Shown here in pieces: positions 9,617 to 16,998 of a stretch of 47,608 nucleotides of DNA. The notes under the pieces were generated by a model. The model ran no database searches. It saw only the letters and a program-made list of their open reading frames with translations, and was not told the DNA's origin. Numbering within the stretch: position 1 is the first letter of the stretch; every line of letters starts with the position of its first letter. The DNA comes from Pseudomonas viridiflava (GTDB taxonomy: Bacteria > Pseudomonadota > Gammaproteobacteria > Pseudomonadales > Pseudomonadaceae). The position numbers and the translations under genes were made by a program. Location: positions 1-47,608 of the forward strand of contig NZ_RBTP01000021.1 in assembly GCF_003702045.1 (NCBI RefSeq), in the 5' to 3' direction.

Positions 9617-9663
9617 GAATCCATTCCCCGGTATCGAAACCCTCGTTAACGGGGAATGGATTC
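9617..9663. repeat. perfect 14-bp inverted repeat
   Basis: GAATCCATTCCCCG (9617-9630) and its exact reverse complement (9650-9663) flank a 19-base loop. The element lies just after the stop of the small exported protein on the minus strand. No T-run follows, so it is not a standard terminator. It may stabilise the 3' end of that mRNA. Confidence 0.7.
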
Positions 9664-9672
9664 ACGCACGTT

Positions 9673-9855
9673 TCAGTGCGCTGACTTGTGATCCAGCGCC
9701 GCGTAGAAATTGGCGCTTTGTTGCAGGTACTTCTGTGTGTACGTCTGAGTGGCGTGAGCTTTTTTGTCGCTGACGTCAACACTGGCGCTGGCAGGAAGTG
9801 CCACGGATGCGGAAATAGCCGATGCAGCAATGATGGAGAAAAGATTGAAGTTCAT
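9673..9855 (-). CDS. small exported protein of unknown function
   Basis: This is a 60-residue protein. I place the start at the ATG at 9855, where GAGGTG lies 5 bases upstream; an open extension upstream of it has no ribosome binding site. The N-terminus is a clear signal peptide (short hydrophobic run rich in Ala/Ile/Ser ending near PASAS), leaving a mature peptide of roughly 35-40 residues that is polar and Tyr/Gln/Lys-rich. I do not recognise the family. It resembles other short periplasmic proteins of pseudomonads with unknown roles. It is monocistronic, with a terminator at 9459-9491. Confidence 0.7.
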   Translation of the reverse strand: MNFNLFSIIAASAISASVALPASASVDVSDKKAHATQTYTQKYLQQSANFYAALDHKSAH

Positions 9856-10005
9856 CTGGGTCACCTCTCTTTGTCGGCGCCGCACGGGGGGTGTGCTGCT
9901 TTAAGTTCTGGCCGTCTCGGCCGTGACTCAAACTTACGCCTGAGGGTGGATCTGCAGAAATCTTTTGTAGCACTAACTCATATCACCAAGATTGATATCG
10001 GCAAC

Positions 10006-10026
10006 AGCCCGCGCATTCCGCGGGCT
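10006..10026 (-). terminator. hairpin after the lactonase gene, possible terminator
   Basis: AGCCCGCG (10006-10013) pairs perfectly with CGCGGGCT (10019-10026) across a 5-base loop, 15 bases after the lactonase stop on the minus strand. The downstream U-tract is poor, so it may end transcription weakly or protect the 3' end. Confidence 0.5.
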
Positions 10027-10040
10027 GAAGCGTTTGTACC

Positions 10041-11213
10041 TTACTTGTTACCCAAAAAATGCAAATACGACGGTGCATCCACGTCGAATTTCTGCACCGT
10101 TTCACCAATCAGGCCAGTCTGCGGATCGCGGCGCACAGTCACGATCTGGTTGCTCTTCTGATTGGCAAACAGCATGAACTTGCCGCTAGGGTCGAAGCTG
10201 AACTCACGAGGCTCGTTGCCTTCAACCGTTCGACGCTGAATTTCCTCAAGCGTCCCGGTGGCGGGATCGATGCGAAACACCACGACCTGATTGGCCTCGC
10301 CACGATTGGTCACGTACAGGAATCTGCCGTCGGGTGAAGTGTGCAACGCACCGCCGCCGTTCTTCTGGTCGACACCCTTGTTCTTCATGTCCACCACCTG
10401 GGTTTGCTTGAAGCCGCCGTCCAGGTAGTCGAACGTCACCACCTGAGCCGACATTTCCAGCACCAGCCAGGCATGCTTGCCATCGCGACTGAACTGCACA
10501 TGACGCGGACCGCTGCCCGCTGGCAGTTGCACGAACGGAACTTTGGCAGGCTGCAGCGGCTTGCTCTGGTCGGCGTCATAGCGGTAAACGAACAGCTTGT
10601 CAGCCCCAAGATCGGCGCTTACCACGTACTTGTCATCCGGGGTCGGTACGGCGAGATGCACATGGGACGACATCTGCCGCTCCGGGTTGACCTTGCTGCC
10701 CGGGCCTAACGGCAATACCTGAACCGATTCGCCCAATCGGCCATCCTTGCCAACCGGCATGACCGTCAATGCGCCGCCCGGATCAGGGTTGACGGCATAG
10801 TTGGCCACGAACAGGTAGCGTCCGTCCTTGCTCAGGCTTGAGTGGGTCGGCTCCTCACCCTTGGTTTCAACCTGATTGATCGGCGTGATGTTGAAAGTTT
10901 TAGGGTCGATGGAAAAGCTGCTGACCTTGCCGACCGTGTCGCGCTGACCGGGGCCGTTCTCGTTGACGACATACAGGTAACGCTGGTCTTTGGAAACCGT
11001 TAGCCAGGACGGGTTTTCAGTCTTGATCACTTGGCGGGGCGTGGTATCGATCATGCCGGTTTTGCTGTCGAAGCCAAACCGGTACATCCCTTCGCTTTTT
11101 CCCTGGGTATAGGAACCCAGCAGTAATTCGGAATCGGTCATGGGTTGAGCCTGCAGGGTGAAAGCGCTCATGGCACTGGCCATTGCCAGCCAAGGCAGAA
11201 TTTTATGGGGCAT
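10041..11213 (-). CDS. ppgL: periplasmic gluconolactonase (PpgL-like, 7-bladed beta-propeller lactonase)
   Basis: It hydrolyses sugar-acid lactones such as glucono-delta-lactone, the product of periplasmic glucose oxidation. I start it at ATG 11213, giving 390 residues, close to the usual length of PpgL. The N-terminus is a signal peptide ending near LQAQP, so the enzyme is exported. The rest shows propeller repeats of the YbhE/Pgl lactonase family (PSWLTVSKDQRYLYVVNE, PTHSSLSKDGRYLFVANY, GPRHVQFSRDGKHAW, EPREFSFDPSGKFMLFANQ). Upstream on the same strand, 109 bases away, lies a stand-alone Gcd-like membrane domain, which fits a periplasmic aldose-oxidation role. The open frame extends upstream of 11213 but overlaps that gene and lacks a signal peptide at its start. 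Confidence 0.88.
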   Translation of the reverse strand: MPHKILPWLAMASAMSAFTLQAQPMTDSELLLGSYTQGKSEGMYRFGFDSKTGMIDTTPRQVIKTENPSWLTVSKDQRYLYVVNENGPGQRDTVGKVSSFSIDPKTFNITPINQVETKGEEPTHSSLSKDGRYLFVANYAVNPDPGGALTVMPVGKDGRLGESVQVLPLGPGSKVNPERQMSSHVHLAVPTPDDKYVVSADLGADKLFVYRYDADQSKPLQPAKVPFVQLPAGSGPRHVQFSRDGKHAWLVLEMSAQVVTFDYLDGGFKQTQVVDMKNKGVDQKNGGGALHTSPDGRFLYVTNRGEANQVVVFRIDPATGTLEEIQRRTVEGNEPREFSFDPSGKFMLFANQKSNQIVTVRRDPQTGLIGETVQKFDVDAPSYLHFLGNK

Positions 11214-11322
11214 GGGGGGCATCCCTTTTGTTGAAGTTATGACGCCTGTCACGCGACATCCAGCTCTATGACACTGAAGTGGGCCGTCAGTTTTATGTCG
11301 AGCAGATTCATTGCCCCCGGTG

Positions 11323-11865
11323 CTATTCGCCAGGCACCCCACGTCGGGGGATCGCGTCGACCGAAACCAGCCACGGCAGGTCGATGCCCGGAACCAGCGT
11401 AGTCACCACTGCCTGAGTGTGTTGCATGAGCTGCCTGATCTGACCGACCGGGTCCAGACTCACGCCCGCCAGCAGCAAGGCAATGACCAGACCGCCGACC
11501 GGCACCGGCCGATGCAGAGGCTTTAGGTTCTGTCGGGTCATGGGCAGCAAAAATACAAGTCCGACCAGAAACCAGACAAACAGGCGTGGCATGAGCAGTT
11601 GTCGGTCCAGGCCCACTTCCCACAGCGCCCAGACGGTGCTGACCAACAGCATGAGGGTGAACAGCCAGACGGCGAAACGCAGCCCGATCATCAGCAGAAC
11701 GCCGATGGCCGAGAATCCGAACCCGCCGAGCATGTAGTAGAAAGAGCCGCCCAGGCTTTTCAGCCTGAAACCGCCGATCAGCATGGCAATGCCGAGTACC
11801 AGCAGCAGGATGCCCAGCAGAGTCGGCAACAGGCGTGCACGACTCAACGCACCTTGAGTAGTCAT
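11323..11865 (-). pseudogene. orphan membrane domain of quinoprotein glucose dehydrogenase (Gcd remnant or stand-alone protein)
   Basis: The 180-residue frame matches only the N-terminal membrane anchor of the PQQ-dependent glucose/quinate/shikimate dehydrogenase family. It has five hydrophobic helices with the landmarks LGGSFYYMLGG and VWALWEVGLD and a conserved MPRL. The roughly 600-residue PQQ propeller that should follow is absent: the frame stops at 11323 and the next 109 bases lead to ppgL with no propeller remnant. It keeps a good ribosome binding site (GGGAG, 5 bases before ATG 11865) and a predicted Anr promoter upstream, so it may still be expressed, perhaps as a membrane protein in its own right. 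Whether it is decay or a reused domain is open. Confidence 0.65.
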
Positions 11866-11890
11866 TGGATCTCCCTATCTTTTTTGGCTT

Positions 11891-11927
11891 GGCCCAGTCC
11901 ATTGGGCCGACACTGGCAGAGCCAGTG
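11891..11927 (-). other. two tandem hairpins in the 5' leader of the Gcd-like gene
   Basis: CACTGGC-AGA-GCCAGTG (11911-11927) and GGCCCA-N6-TGGGCC (11891-11908) are perfect short inverted repeats. They lie between the predicted transcription start (about 11932) and the ribosome binding site of the 11865 gene. They may stabilise the mRNA or control translation. Confidence 0.5.
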
Positions 11928-11967
11928 CGTACAGCGTCGAATCTAGCGGCTAACCGGTGAAGCGCAC

Positions 11968-11981
11968 TTGATCTGGATCAA
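11968..11981 (-). promoter_or_regulatory. FNR/Anr-type box with class II promoter spacing
   Basis: TTGATCTGGATCAA is a perfect TTGAT-N4-ATCAA site. On the minus strand a TAGATT -10-like hexamer lies where a class II Anr promoter would need it, giving a start near 11932, about 67 bases before the Gcd-like gene. The box overlaps the stop codon of the 94-residue gene upstream. The consensus is that of the FNR/Anr family; binding is inferred. Confidence 0.55.
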
Positions 11982-12262
11982 GCTTCGTCGATGTCGTCTT
12001 CATCGGTAGGCGTGAACGCATCCAGACAGACGATGCGGTGGTCGGCGTTGCCATCGTTGACGACCCAGCTCTGCAGTGACTCATCGAAGGTGGCGGCCTT
12101 GACCTGATCCAGCGTGAAGCGCCACACCTTGCGCTCGCGGCCGTCCATGCATTCGACGTTCAACTCCTCGCCCAGAGAAAAATCCCAGGCGTGCAGACCG
12201 TCGATTTCCAGCATCGAAGAGGTTTCAAGGGCGGCGAGCAATGTTTCTGGCGTGGTAGTCAT
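11978..12262 (-). CDS. small conserved acidic protein of unknown function (possibly DUF5629)
   Basis: I start it at the ATG at 12262 (94 residues); the longer open frame runs into a REP element and is not credible. The protein is acidic and mixed alpha/beta, begins with a helix around TPETLLAALE, and ends in a strongly acidic tail (DEDDIDE). There is no signal peptide or membrane helix, so it is probably cytosolic. It resembles a short Pseudomonas-restricted family (I believe DUF5629), but the name is from memory. The ribosome binding site is weak. Confidence 0.7.
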   Translation of the reverse strand: MTTTPETLLAALETSSMLEIDGLHAWDFSLGEELNVECMDGRERKVWRFTLDQVKAATFDESLQSWVVNDGNADHRIVCLDAFTPTDEDDIDEA

Positions 12263-12379
12263 GAGGATATCCGGCCTGCAAAAGCGCGAATGATAGGGCA
12301 ATCGAGCGATGATTTGCCATGATCTTCGTGAACGCCGCAAAGGCCGTAAGCGGACGCAGATCAGGTACATGCCTTGAAT

Positions 12380-12469
12380 GTGGGCGTGAGCTTGCTCACG
12401 AAAAGGCCTGTACATCCGCTGGATATTCAGCGTTTGGTACTCAGCATTCTCGAGCAAGCTCGCTCCCAC
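12380..12469. repeat. REP doublet (REPIN)
   Basis: GTGGGCGTGAGCTTGCTCACGAA (12380-12402, cited in parts as GTGGGCGTGAGC and TTGCTCACGAA) and its inverted partner ending GCTCGCTCCCAC (12447-12469) form a head-to-tail pair with a 44-base spacer. The spacer holds a segment, TGTACATCCGCTGGA, that recurs inverted in the doublet at 17729-17817. The 306-base gap 12263-12568 holds nothing else that I can support. Confidence 0.8.
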
Positions 12470-12568
12470 GAGATATCTGTCCGGCAACGATTTTGCCGAC
12501 TGAACACAGGATCGTGTTCATCGCTCTGCGTCATATCGTGGACATGACGCAAAGGATCAGGATGGCGC

Positions 12569-13561
12569 TTACAACTTCCCAATCCCACCCGGCTGGAACA
12601 CCGCTTCGCTCGGTGCCAGGCCATTCACCAGCGGTTTGCCGAATTCGGCCTGACTGACTTCAAATTTATCCCCCGGCTGAGTCCGTACGCCATCCGCGAA
12701 GGATAGGGTCGCGGTGCCGAAGAAATGCACGTGTACATCGCCCGGGCGAAGGAACTGGGCGTATTTGAAGTGGTGATACTCAAGGTTTTCCAGGCTGTGG
12801 CACATGTTGGCCTCGCCGCTGAGAAACTCCTTCTCCCAGAGCACTTCGCCGTCGCGCCAGATCTTGCTGGTGCCCGACAGGTTCTGTGGCAAATCACCCA
12901 CTCGCAGCTCCGGCCCGAACGAACAGGCACGCAGCTTGGAATGGGCCAGGTACAGGTAATTGCGGCGTTCCATGATGTGGTCGGAGTATTCGTTACCGAT
13001 CGCAAAACCCAGCCGGTAAGGCTTGTGGTCATCACCGATCACGTACAGACCGCTCAACTCAGGCTCTTCGCCACCGTCTTCAGCGAACGGGGGCAACGAA
13101 AAGGAGTGGCCCGGGCGCACGACAATGCTGCCGTCGCCCTTGTAGAACCATTCCGGCTGTACACCGACCTCCCCTGCCTGCGGCTTGCCGCCTTCCACGC
13201 CCCATTTGAAGATGCGCATGGTGTCGGTCATCGCCGACTCATCGCCCGACTGCTGGTGCATCTTGTCACGCGCAGAAGCACTGCCAAGGTGCGTCAGGCC
13301 TGTGCCGCTGACCAGCAAGTGCGCCGGATCCGGATGGTCCAGTGGCGGCAGGATGCGCAGCTCTTCCAGCAGTTGCGCGTAATCATGCGTCTCGCCAACA
13401 CCTCGGTGCTCGACCTGCTGCGCCAGTCCGGAACCGGCCTTGATCGCTGCCAGCGCCAGCTCGCGTACACTCTCGACGCCCTGCACTTCACGCACCTGAT
13501 CGCCGTCCACCAGACCGACCCGACGCTCACCGCTGCTCAATTCAAATTGCACCAACCGCAT
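12569..13561 (-). CDS. AraD1/GguC family protein (fumarylacetoacetate-hydrolase fold), sugar-acid catabolism
   Basis: The 330-residue protein belongs to the fumarylacetoacetase-like superfamily, in the branch annotated AraD1 or GguC and linked to L-arabinonate-type pathways. It probably acts on the 2-keto-3-deoxy acid made by the dehydratase at 15123. Visible family features include HLLVSGTGLTHLGSA, the YVIGDDHKPYRLGFAIGNEYSDH block that carries the likely metal ligands, and LRPGDVHVHFFGTATLSF. The start has AAAGGAG 6 bases upstream. It lies 33 bases after the MFS gene on the same strand, so the two should be one transcript, divergent from the dehydratase. The reaction is inferred from family and context. 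Confidence 0.82.
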   Translation of the reverse strand: MRLVQFELSSGERRVGLVDGDQVREVQGVESVRELALAAIKAGSGLAQQVEHRGVGETHDYAQLLEELRILPPLDHPDPAHLLVSGTGLTHLGSASARDKMHQQSGDESAMTDTMRIFKWGVEGGKPQAGEVGVQPEWFYKGDGSIVVRPGHSFSLPPFAEDGGEEPELSGLYVIGDDHKPYRLGFAIGNEYSDHIMERRNYLYLAHSKLRACSFGPELRVGDLPQNLSGTSKIWRDGEVLWEKEFLSGEANMCHSLENLEYHHFKYAQFLRPGDVHVHFFGTATLSFADGVRTQPGDKFEVSQAEFGKPLVNGLAPSEAVFQPGGIGKL

Positions 13562-13594
13562 GGAAATCTCCTTTCAGATAGTGGAAAGCCTGGC

Positions 13595-14908
13595 CTAGCG
13601 CGCCTTGGCGCTGGCAGCGAACTCGGAAGCCGGCAGCACATGCTTGCGCTCCAGCACGTGATAAACGATGCCGGTCAGCACCAGCCCGAACACCATGACA
13701 CCGGACAGGAAGTACAACCCTGATGCCAGGCTGCCGGTTACCTCTTTCAAGGCTCCGATCACGAACGGGCCAATGTAGCCGCCCAGGTTGCCGACCGAGT
13801 TGATCAGTGCGATACCGGCCGCCGCACTGGCACCAGCAAAAAAGCGACCCGGCAAGGTCCAGAACACCGCAGTACACGAAAACAGGGCGAAAGCCACTAC
13901 ACACAGCGCCGCCAGTTGCGCGACCGGCAAGGTCAGCCAGGCACTGCAGAAAAGGCCGATGGCACCCAGCACATACAGCACCGCCAGATGGCCGTAACGG
14001 TCGTTTAGACGGTCGGAGCTGCGCGGCACGATCAACAGACCGATGATGCCGAAAATGTAAGGCACCGAAGACACGAACCCGGTCGTCAGGTCACTCCCAC
14101 CGAACTGTTTGATCAGGGTCGGCAGCCACAGGCCAAGTCCATAAATGCTCAGCGTAACGGGCAGATAGAACAGCGCCAGTAACAGCACGCGCTTGTCCTT
14201 GAGGGCATGCAGCGGATTGCCGTGACGGGTCTGGCCGTACTCTTCCAGGTCCTTTTTCAGCTCGCCGGTCAGCCAGTCTTTCTCGTCCTGACTCATCCAG
14301 TTGACCTGCTGCGGACCATCCGGCAGCCAGCGCAACACCGGCCAGGTCAGCAGGATCGCAGGCGTACCGATGACGATGAACAACCACTGCCAGCCATGCA
14401 GACCCAATACGCCGTCCATGCCCAGCAGACCACCAGACACGGGGCCGGTGATCATCATGGCGATGGGTTGCGAAAGAATGAACAAGCCCAGAATCTTGCC
14501 GCGATGCCGAACCGGGAACCACTGGGTGATGTAGTACAGCACGCCGGGGAAGAAACCCGCTTCGGCCGCGCCCAGCAAAAAGCGCATCACGTAGAAGCTG
14601 TGCGGCCCCTGCACGAACGCCATGCCGATGGTGATGGCGCCCCACGTGATCATGATCCGGGCAAACCAGCGGCGCGCGCCAAAGCGTTCGAGCATCAGGT
14701 TGCTGGGGATCTCAAGCAGAAAGTAGCCGATGAAGAACAGCCCGGCACCCAGTCCGTAAGCCGCATCGCCGATACCGATGTCCGCGCCCATGTGCAACTT
14801 GGCGAAGCCGACGGCAGAGCGGTCTACATAGGCAATCAGATAGAGCAGGATCAGGAAGGGAATCAGTTTGAACGTGATGCGGCGTATAAGCCTCAATTCC
14901 TGGCTCAT
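13595..14908 (-). CDS. MFS transporter, anion:cation symporter (aldonate/glucarate-type)
   Basis: The 437-residue protein has about 12 membrane helices in two halves with a central cytoplasmic loop. Family signatures include DRSAVGFAKLHMGADIGIGDAAYGLGAG in the first pair of helices (the usual ACS-family D-R-x-x-x-G-x-A segment), LLEIPSNLMLERFGARRW and FLLGAAEAGFFPGVLYYI. Members import sugar acids or aromatic acids with protons. Its position, divergent from a sugar-acid dehydratase and followed by the AraD1-type enzyme, suggests uptake of a pentonate or hexonate. A GGGAGA ribosome binding site precedes the ATG. Confidence 0.9.
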   Translation of the reverse strand: MSQELRLIRRITFKLIPFLILLYLIAYVDRSAVGFAKLHMGADIGIGDAAYGLGAGLFFIGYFLLEIPSNLMLERFGARRWFARIMITWGAITIGMAFVQGPHSFYVMRFLLGAAEAGFFPGVLYYITQWFPVRHRGKILGLFILSQPIAMMITGPVSGGLLGMDGVLGLHGWQWLFIVIGTPAILLTWPVLRWLPDGPQQVNWMSQDEKDWLTGELKKDLEEYGQTRHGNPLHALKDKRVLLLALFYLPVTLSIYGLGLWLPTLIKQFGGSDLTTGFVSSVPYIFGIIGLLIVPRSSDRLNDRYGHLAVLYVLGAIGLFCSAWLTLPVAQLAALCVVAFALFSCTAVFWTLPGRFFAGASAAAGIALINSVGNLGGYIGPFVIGALKEVTGSLASGLYFLSGVMVFGLVLTGIVYHVLERKHVLPASEFAASAKAR

Positions 14909-15022
14909 GAAGGCGGTCTCCCTTTGTTTTTGTTATGGAACCTGCGGGGCTCGCCTCTGAATCTGGATGCTTATATGTCACATCACCAGAGTAGGGTCGT
15001 CCCTCGACTGAAAACGACTATA

Positions 15023-15033
15023 TAGTAATACTA
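15023..15033. promoter_or_regulatory. predicted operator for the FadR-type GntR regulator
   Basis: TAGTAATACTA fits every fixed position of the FadR-subfamily consensus t.GTa.tAC.a. It lies in the 214-base gap between the divergent MFS gene and the dehydratase gene. An overlapping perfect palindrome, ACTATATAGT (15017-15026), adds symmetry. A FadR-type regulator is encoded next to the cluster at 16999. Binding itself is inferred. Confidence 0.6.
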
Positions 15034-15122
15034 TTTAAAGTGACAACTCTTCCAATCGGCGTTTTTTAGGCTTACCTTAGCCAGCAGCATCGACATTAAG
15101 TCTTACAATAAGAGAGCCGATC

Positions 15123-16865
15123 ATGTCTGACTCCGATAAAAAACCGACCCTTCGTTCTGCCCAGTGGTTTGGCACTGCCGACAAGAACGGCTTCATGTAC
15201 CGCAGCTGGATGAAGAATCAGGGCATCGCCGACCATCAGTTTCAAGGCAAGCCGATCATCGGCATTTGCAACACTTGGTCTGAGCTGACGCCCTGCAACG
15301 CCCATTTCCGTCAGATTGCCGAACACGTCAAACGCGGCGTGATCGAGGCCGGTGGCTGGCCGGTGGAATTCCCGGTGTTCTCCAATGGCGAATCCAACCT
15401 GCGCCCCACTGCAATGTTCACCCGCAACCTGGCGAGTATGGACGTTGAAGAAGCCATTCGTGGCAATCCGATCGATGGCGTGGTGCTGTTGACCGGTTGC
15501 GACAAGACGACCCCCGCCCTGCTGATGGGCGCGGCGAGTTGCGATATCCCGGCCATCGTGGTGACCGGCGGACCGATGCTGAACGGCAAACACGAAGGCA
15601 AAGACATCGGTGCAGGCACCATCGTCTGGCAAATGCACGAATCCTATAAAGCCGGAACGATCAGCCTGGACGAATTCCTGTCCGCCGAAGCCGGTATGTC
15701 CCGCTCGGCAGGCACTTGCAACACAATGGGCACCGCCTCGACGATGGCGTGCATGGCCGAAGCCTTGGGCACTTCATTGCCGCACAACGCGGCGATTCCG
15801 GCCGTGGATTCACGACGCTACGTGCTGGCGCACATGTCGGGCATGCGGGCCGTGGACATGGTTCGCGAAGACCTGCGTCTGTCGAAGATCCTCACCAAGG
15901 CCGCGTTCGAAAACGCGATCCGGGTCAACGCTGCCATCGGCGGCTCGACCAACGCCGTGATCCACCTGAAAGCCATCGCAGGCCGCATCGGTGTTGATCT
16001 GGAGCTGGATGACTGGACCCGCGTCGGCCGTGGCATGCCGACCATCGTCGACCTGCAGCCTTCCGGGCGTTTTTTGATGGAAGAGTTTTACTACGCGGGC
16101 GGGCTGCCTGCCGTGCTGCGACGCATGAACGAGGCCGGTTTGCTGCCCAACCCTGATGCGCTGACGGTGAACGGCAAAAGCATTGCCGAGAACACCTGCA
16201 ACTCGCCGATTTATGGCGAAGATCAGGTCATCCGGGCGCTGGACAATCCGATCCGCGCCGATGGCGGCATCTGCGTACTGCGCGGCAACCTGGCGCCGCT
16301 GGGCGCGGTGCTCAAGCCGTCCGCAGCAACGCCTGCGCTAATGCAGCATCGCGGTCGCGCCGTGGTGTTCGAGAACTTCGAGATGTACAAAGCGCGCATC
16401 AACGATCCGGATCTGGACATCGATGCAACCTCCGTCATGGTCCTGAAGAACTGCGGTCCCAAGGGTTATCCAGGCATGGCCGAAGTAGGCAACATGGGCC
16501 TTCCGGCCAAACTGCTGGCCCAAGGCGTGACCGACATGGTGCGGATTTCCGATGCGCGCATGAGCGGCACGGCCTACGGCACCGTAGTCCTGCATGTCGC
16601 CCCGGAAGCGGCGGCAGGCGGACCGTTGGCGGTGGTGAAGGAAGGCGACTGGATCGAACTGGACTGCGCCAGCGGGCGTCTGCACCTGGACATCCCGGAA
16701 GCGGAGCTGGCGGCACGTCTGGCGGACTGGCAGGCACCTCCTCAGCTGTTGCTGGGCGGCTATCGTCAGTTGTACGTCGACCATGTGCTGCAGGCGGATC
16801 AGGGCTGCGACTTCGACTTCCTGATCGGCAGCCGCGGGTCTGAAGTGCCGAGGCACTCTCACTAG
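15123..16865 (+). CDS. IlvD/EDD-family dehydratase, L-arabinonate dehydratase type
   Basis: It dehydrates an aldonic acid to a 2-keto-3-deoxy acid using an iron-sulfur cluster and Mg. The 580-residue protein carries cysteines at 58, 126 (TGCDKTTPA) and 199 (SAGTCNTMGTAST), the three positions that ligate the [2Fe-2S] cluster in L-arabinonate dehydratase. It also has the late RISDARMSG segment with the catalytic serine. Overall it looks closest to the pentonate/hexonate branch rather than IlvD or Edd, because of the opening RSAQWFG...FMYRSWMKNQG. The start at 15123 has a weak AGAGAG site. It is divergent from the MFS-AraD1 pair and followed by the GntR regulator. The exact sugar acid is not certain (arabinonate, xylonate or galactonate-like). 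Confidence 0.9.
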   Translation: MSDSDKKPTLRSAQWFGTADKNGFMYRSWMKNQGIADHQFQGKPIIGICNTWSELTPCNAHFRQIAEHVKRGVIEAGGWPVEFPVFSNGESNLRPTAMFTRNLASMDVEEAIRGNPIDGVVLLTGCDKTTPALLMGAASCDIPAIVVTGGPMLNGKHEGKDIGAGTIVWQMHESYKAGTISLDEFLSAEAGMSRSAGTCNTMGTASTMACMAEALGTSLPHNAAIPAVDSRRYVLAHMSGMRAVDMVREDLRLSKILTKAAFENAIRVNAAIGGSTNAVIHLKAIAGRIGVDLELDDWTRVGRGMPTIVDLQPSGRFLMEEFYYAGGLPAVLRRMNEAGLLPNPDALTVNGKSIAENTCNSPIYGEDQVIRALDNPIRADGGICVLRGNLAPLGAVLKPSAATPALMQHRGRAVVFENFEMYKARINDPDLDIDATSVMVLKNCGPKGYPGMAEVGNMGLPAKLLAQGVTDMVRISDARMSGTAYGTVVLHVAPEAAAGGPLAVVKEGDWIELDCASGRLHLDIPEAELAARLADWQAPPQLLLGGYRQLYVDHVLQADQGCDFDFLIGSRGSEVPRHSH

Positions 16866-16912
16866 TCGCTCATTGACCTGAGCCGTATTCGCTGAGCCCT
16901 CTGCCCTGAGCA

Positions 16913-16938
16913 GCGGCTGCCCTCGCAAGGGCGGCCGC
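16913..16938. terminator. GC-rich hairpin after the dehydratase gene
   Basis: GCGGCTGCCC (16913-16922) pairs with GGGCGGCCGC (16929-16938) with one G-T wobble and a 6-base loop. No U-run follows. It may attenuate read-through into the regulator gene or stabilise the upstream mRNA. Confidence 0.45.
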
Positions 16939-16998
16939 CTTGGGCCATGCGCAGTGGTATGATGCGCGGCACTCATCGCCAGGATCGACGCACGTCCC

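Noticed and set aside
9601..9672. CRISPR-like or att-like site
   Set aside because: Only one inverted repeat pair and REP copies are present; no regularly spaced direct repeats and no integrase nearby.
9688..10161. 157-codon plus-strand ORF across the small-protein locus
   Set aside because: It overlaps a minus-strand gene with signal peptide, ribosome binding site and terminator, and its own start has no site.
12263..12487. Upstream extension of the 94-residue gene to 169 codons
   Set aside because: The extension is encoded by a REP doublet region and reads as Arg/Cys-rich noise; the internal ATG fits the conserved part.
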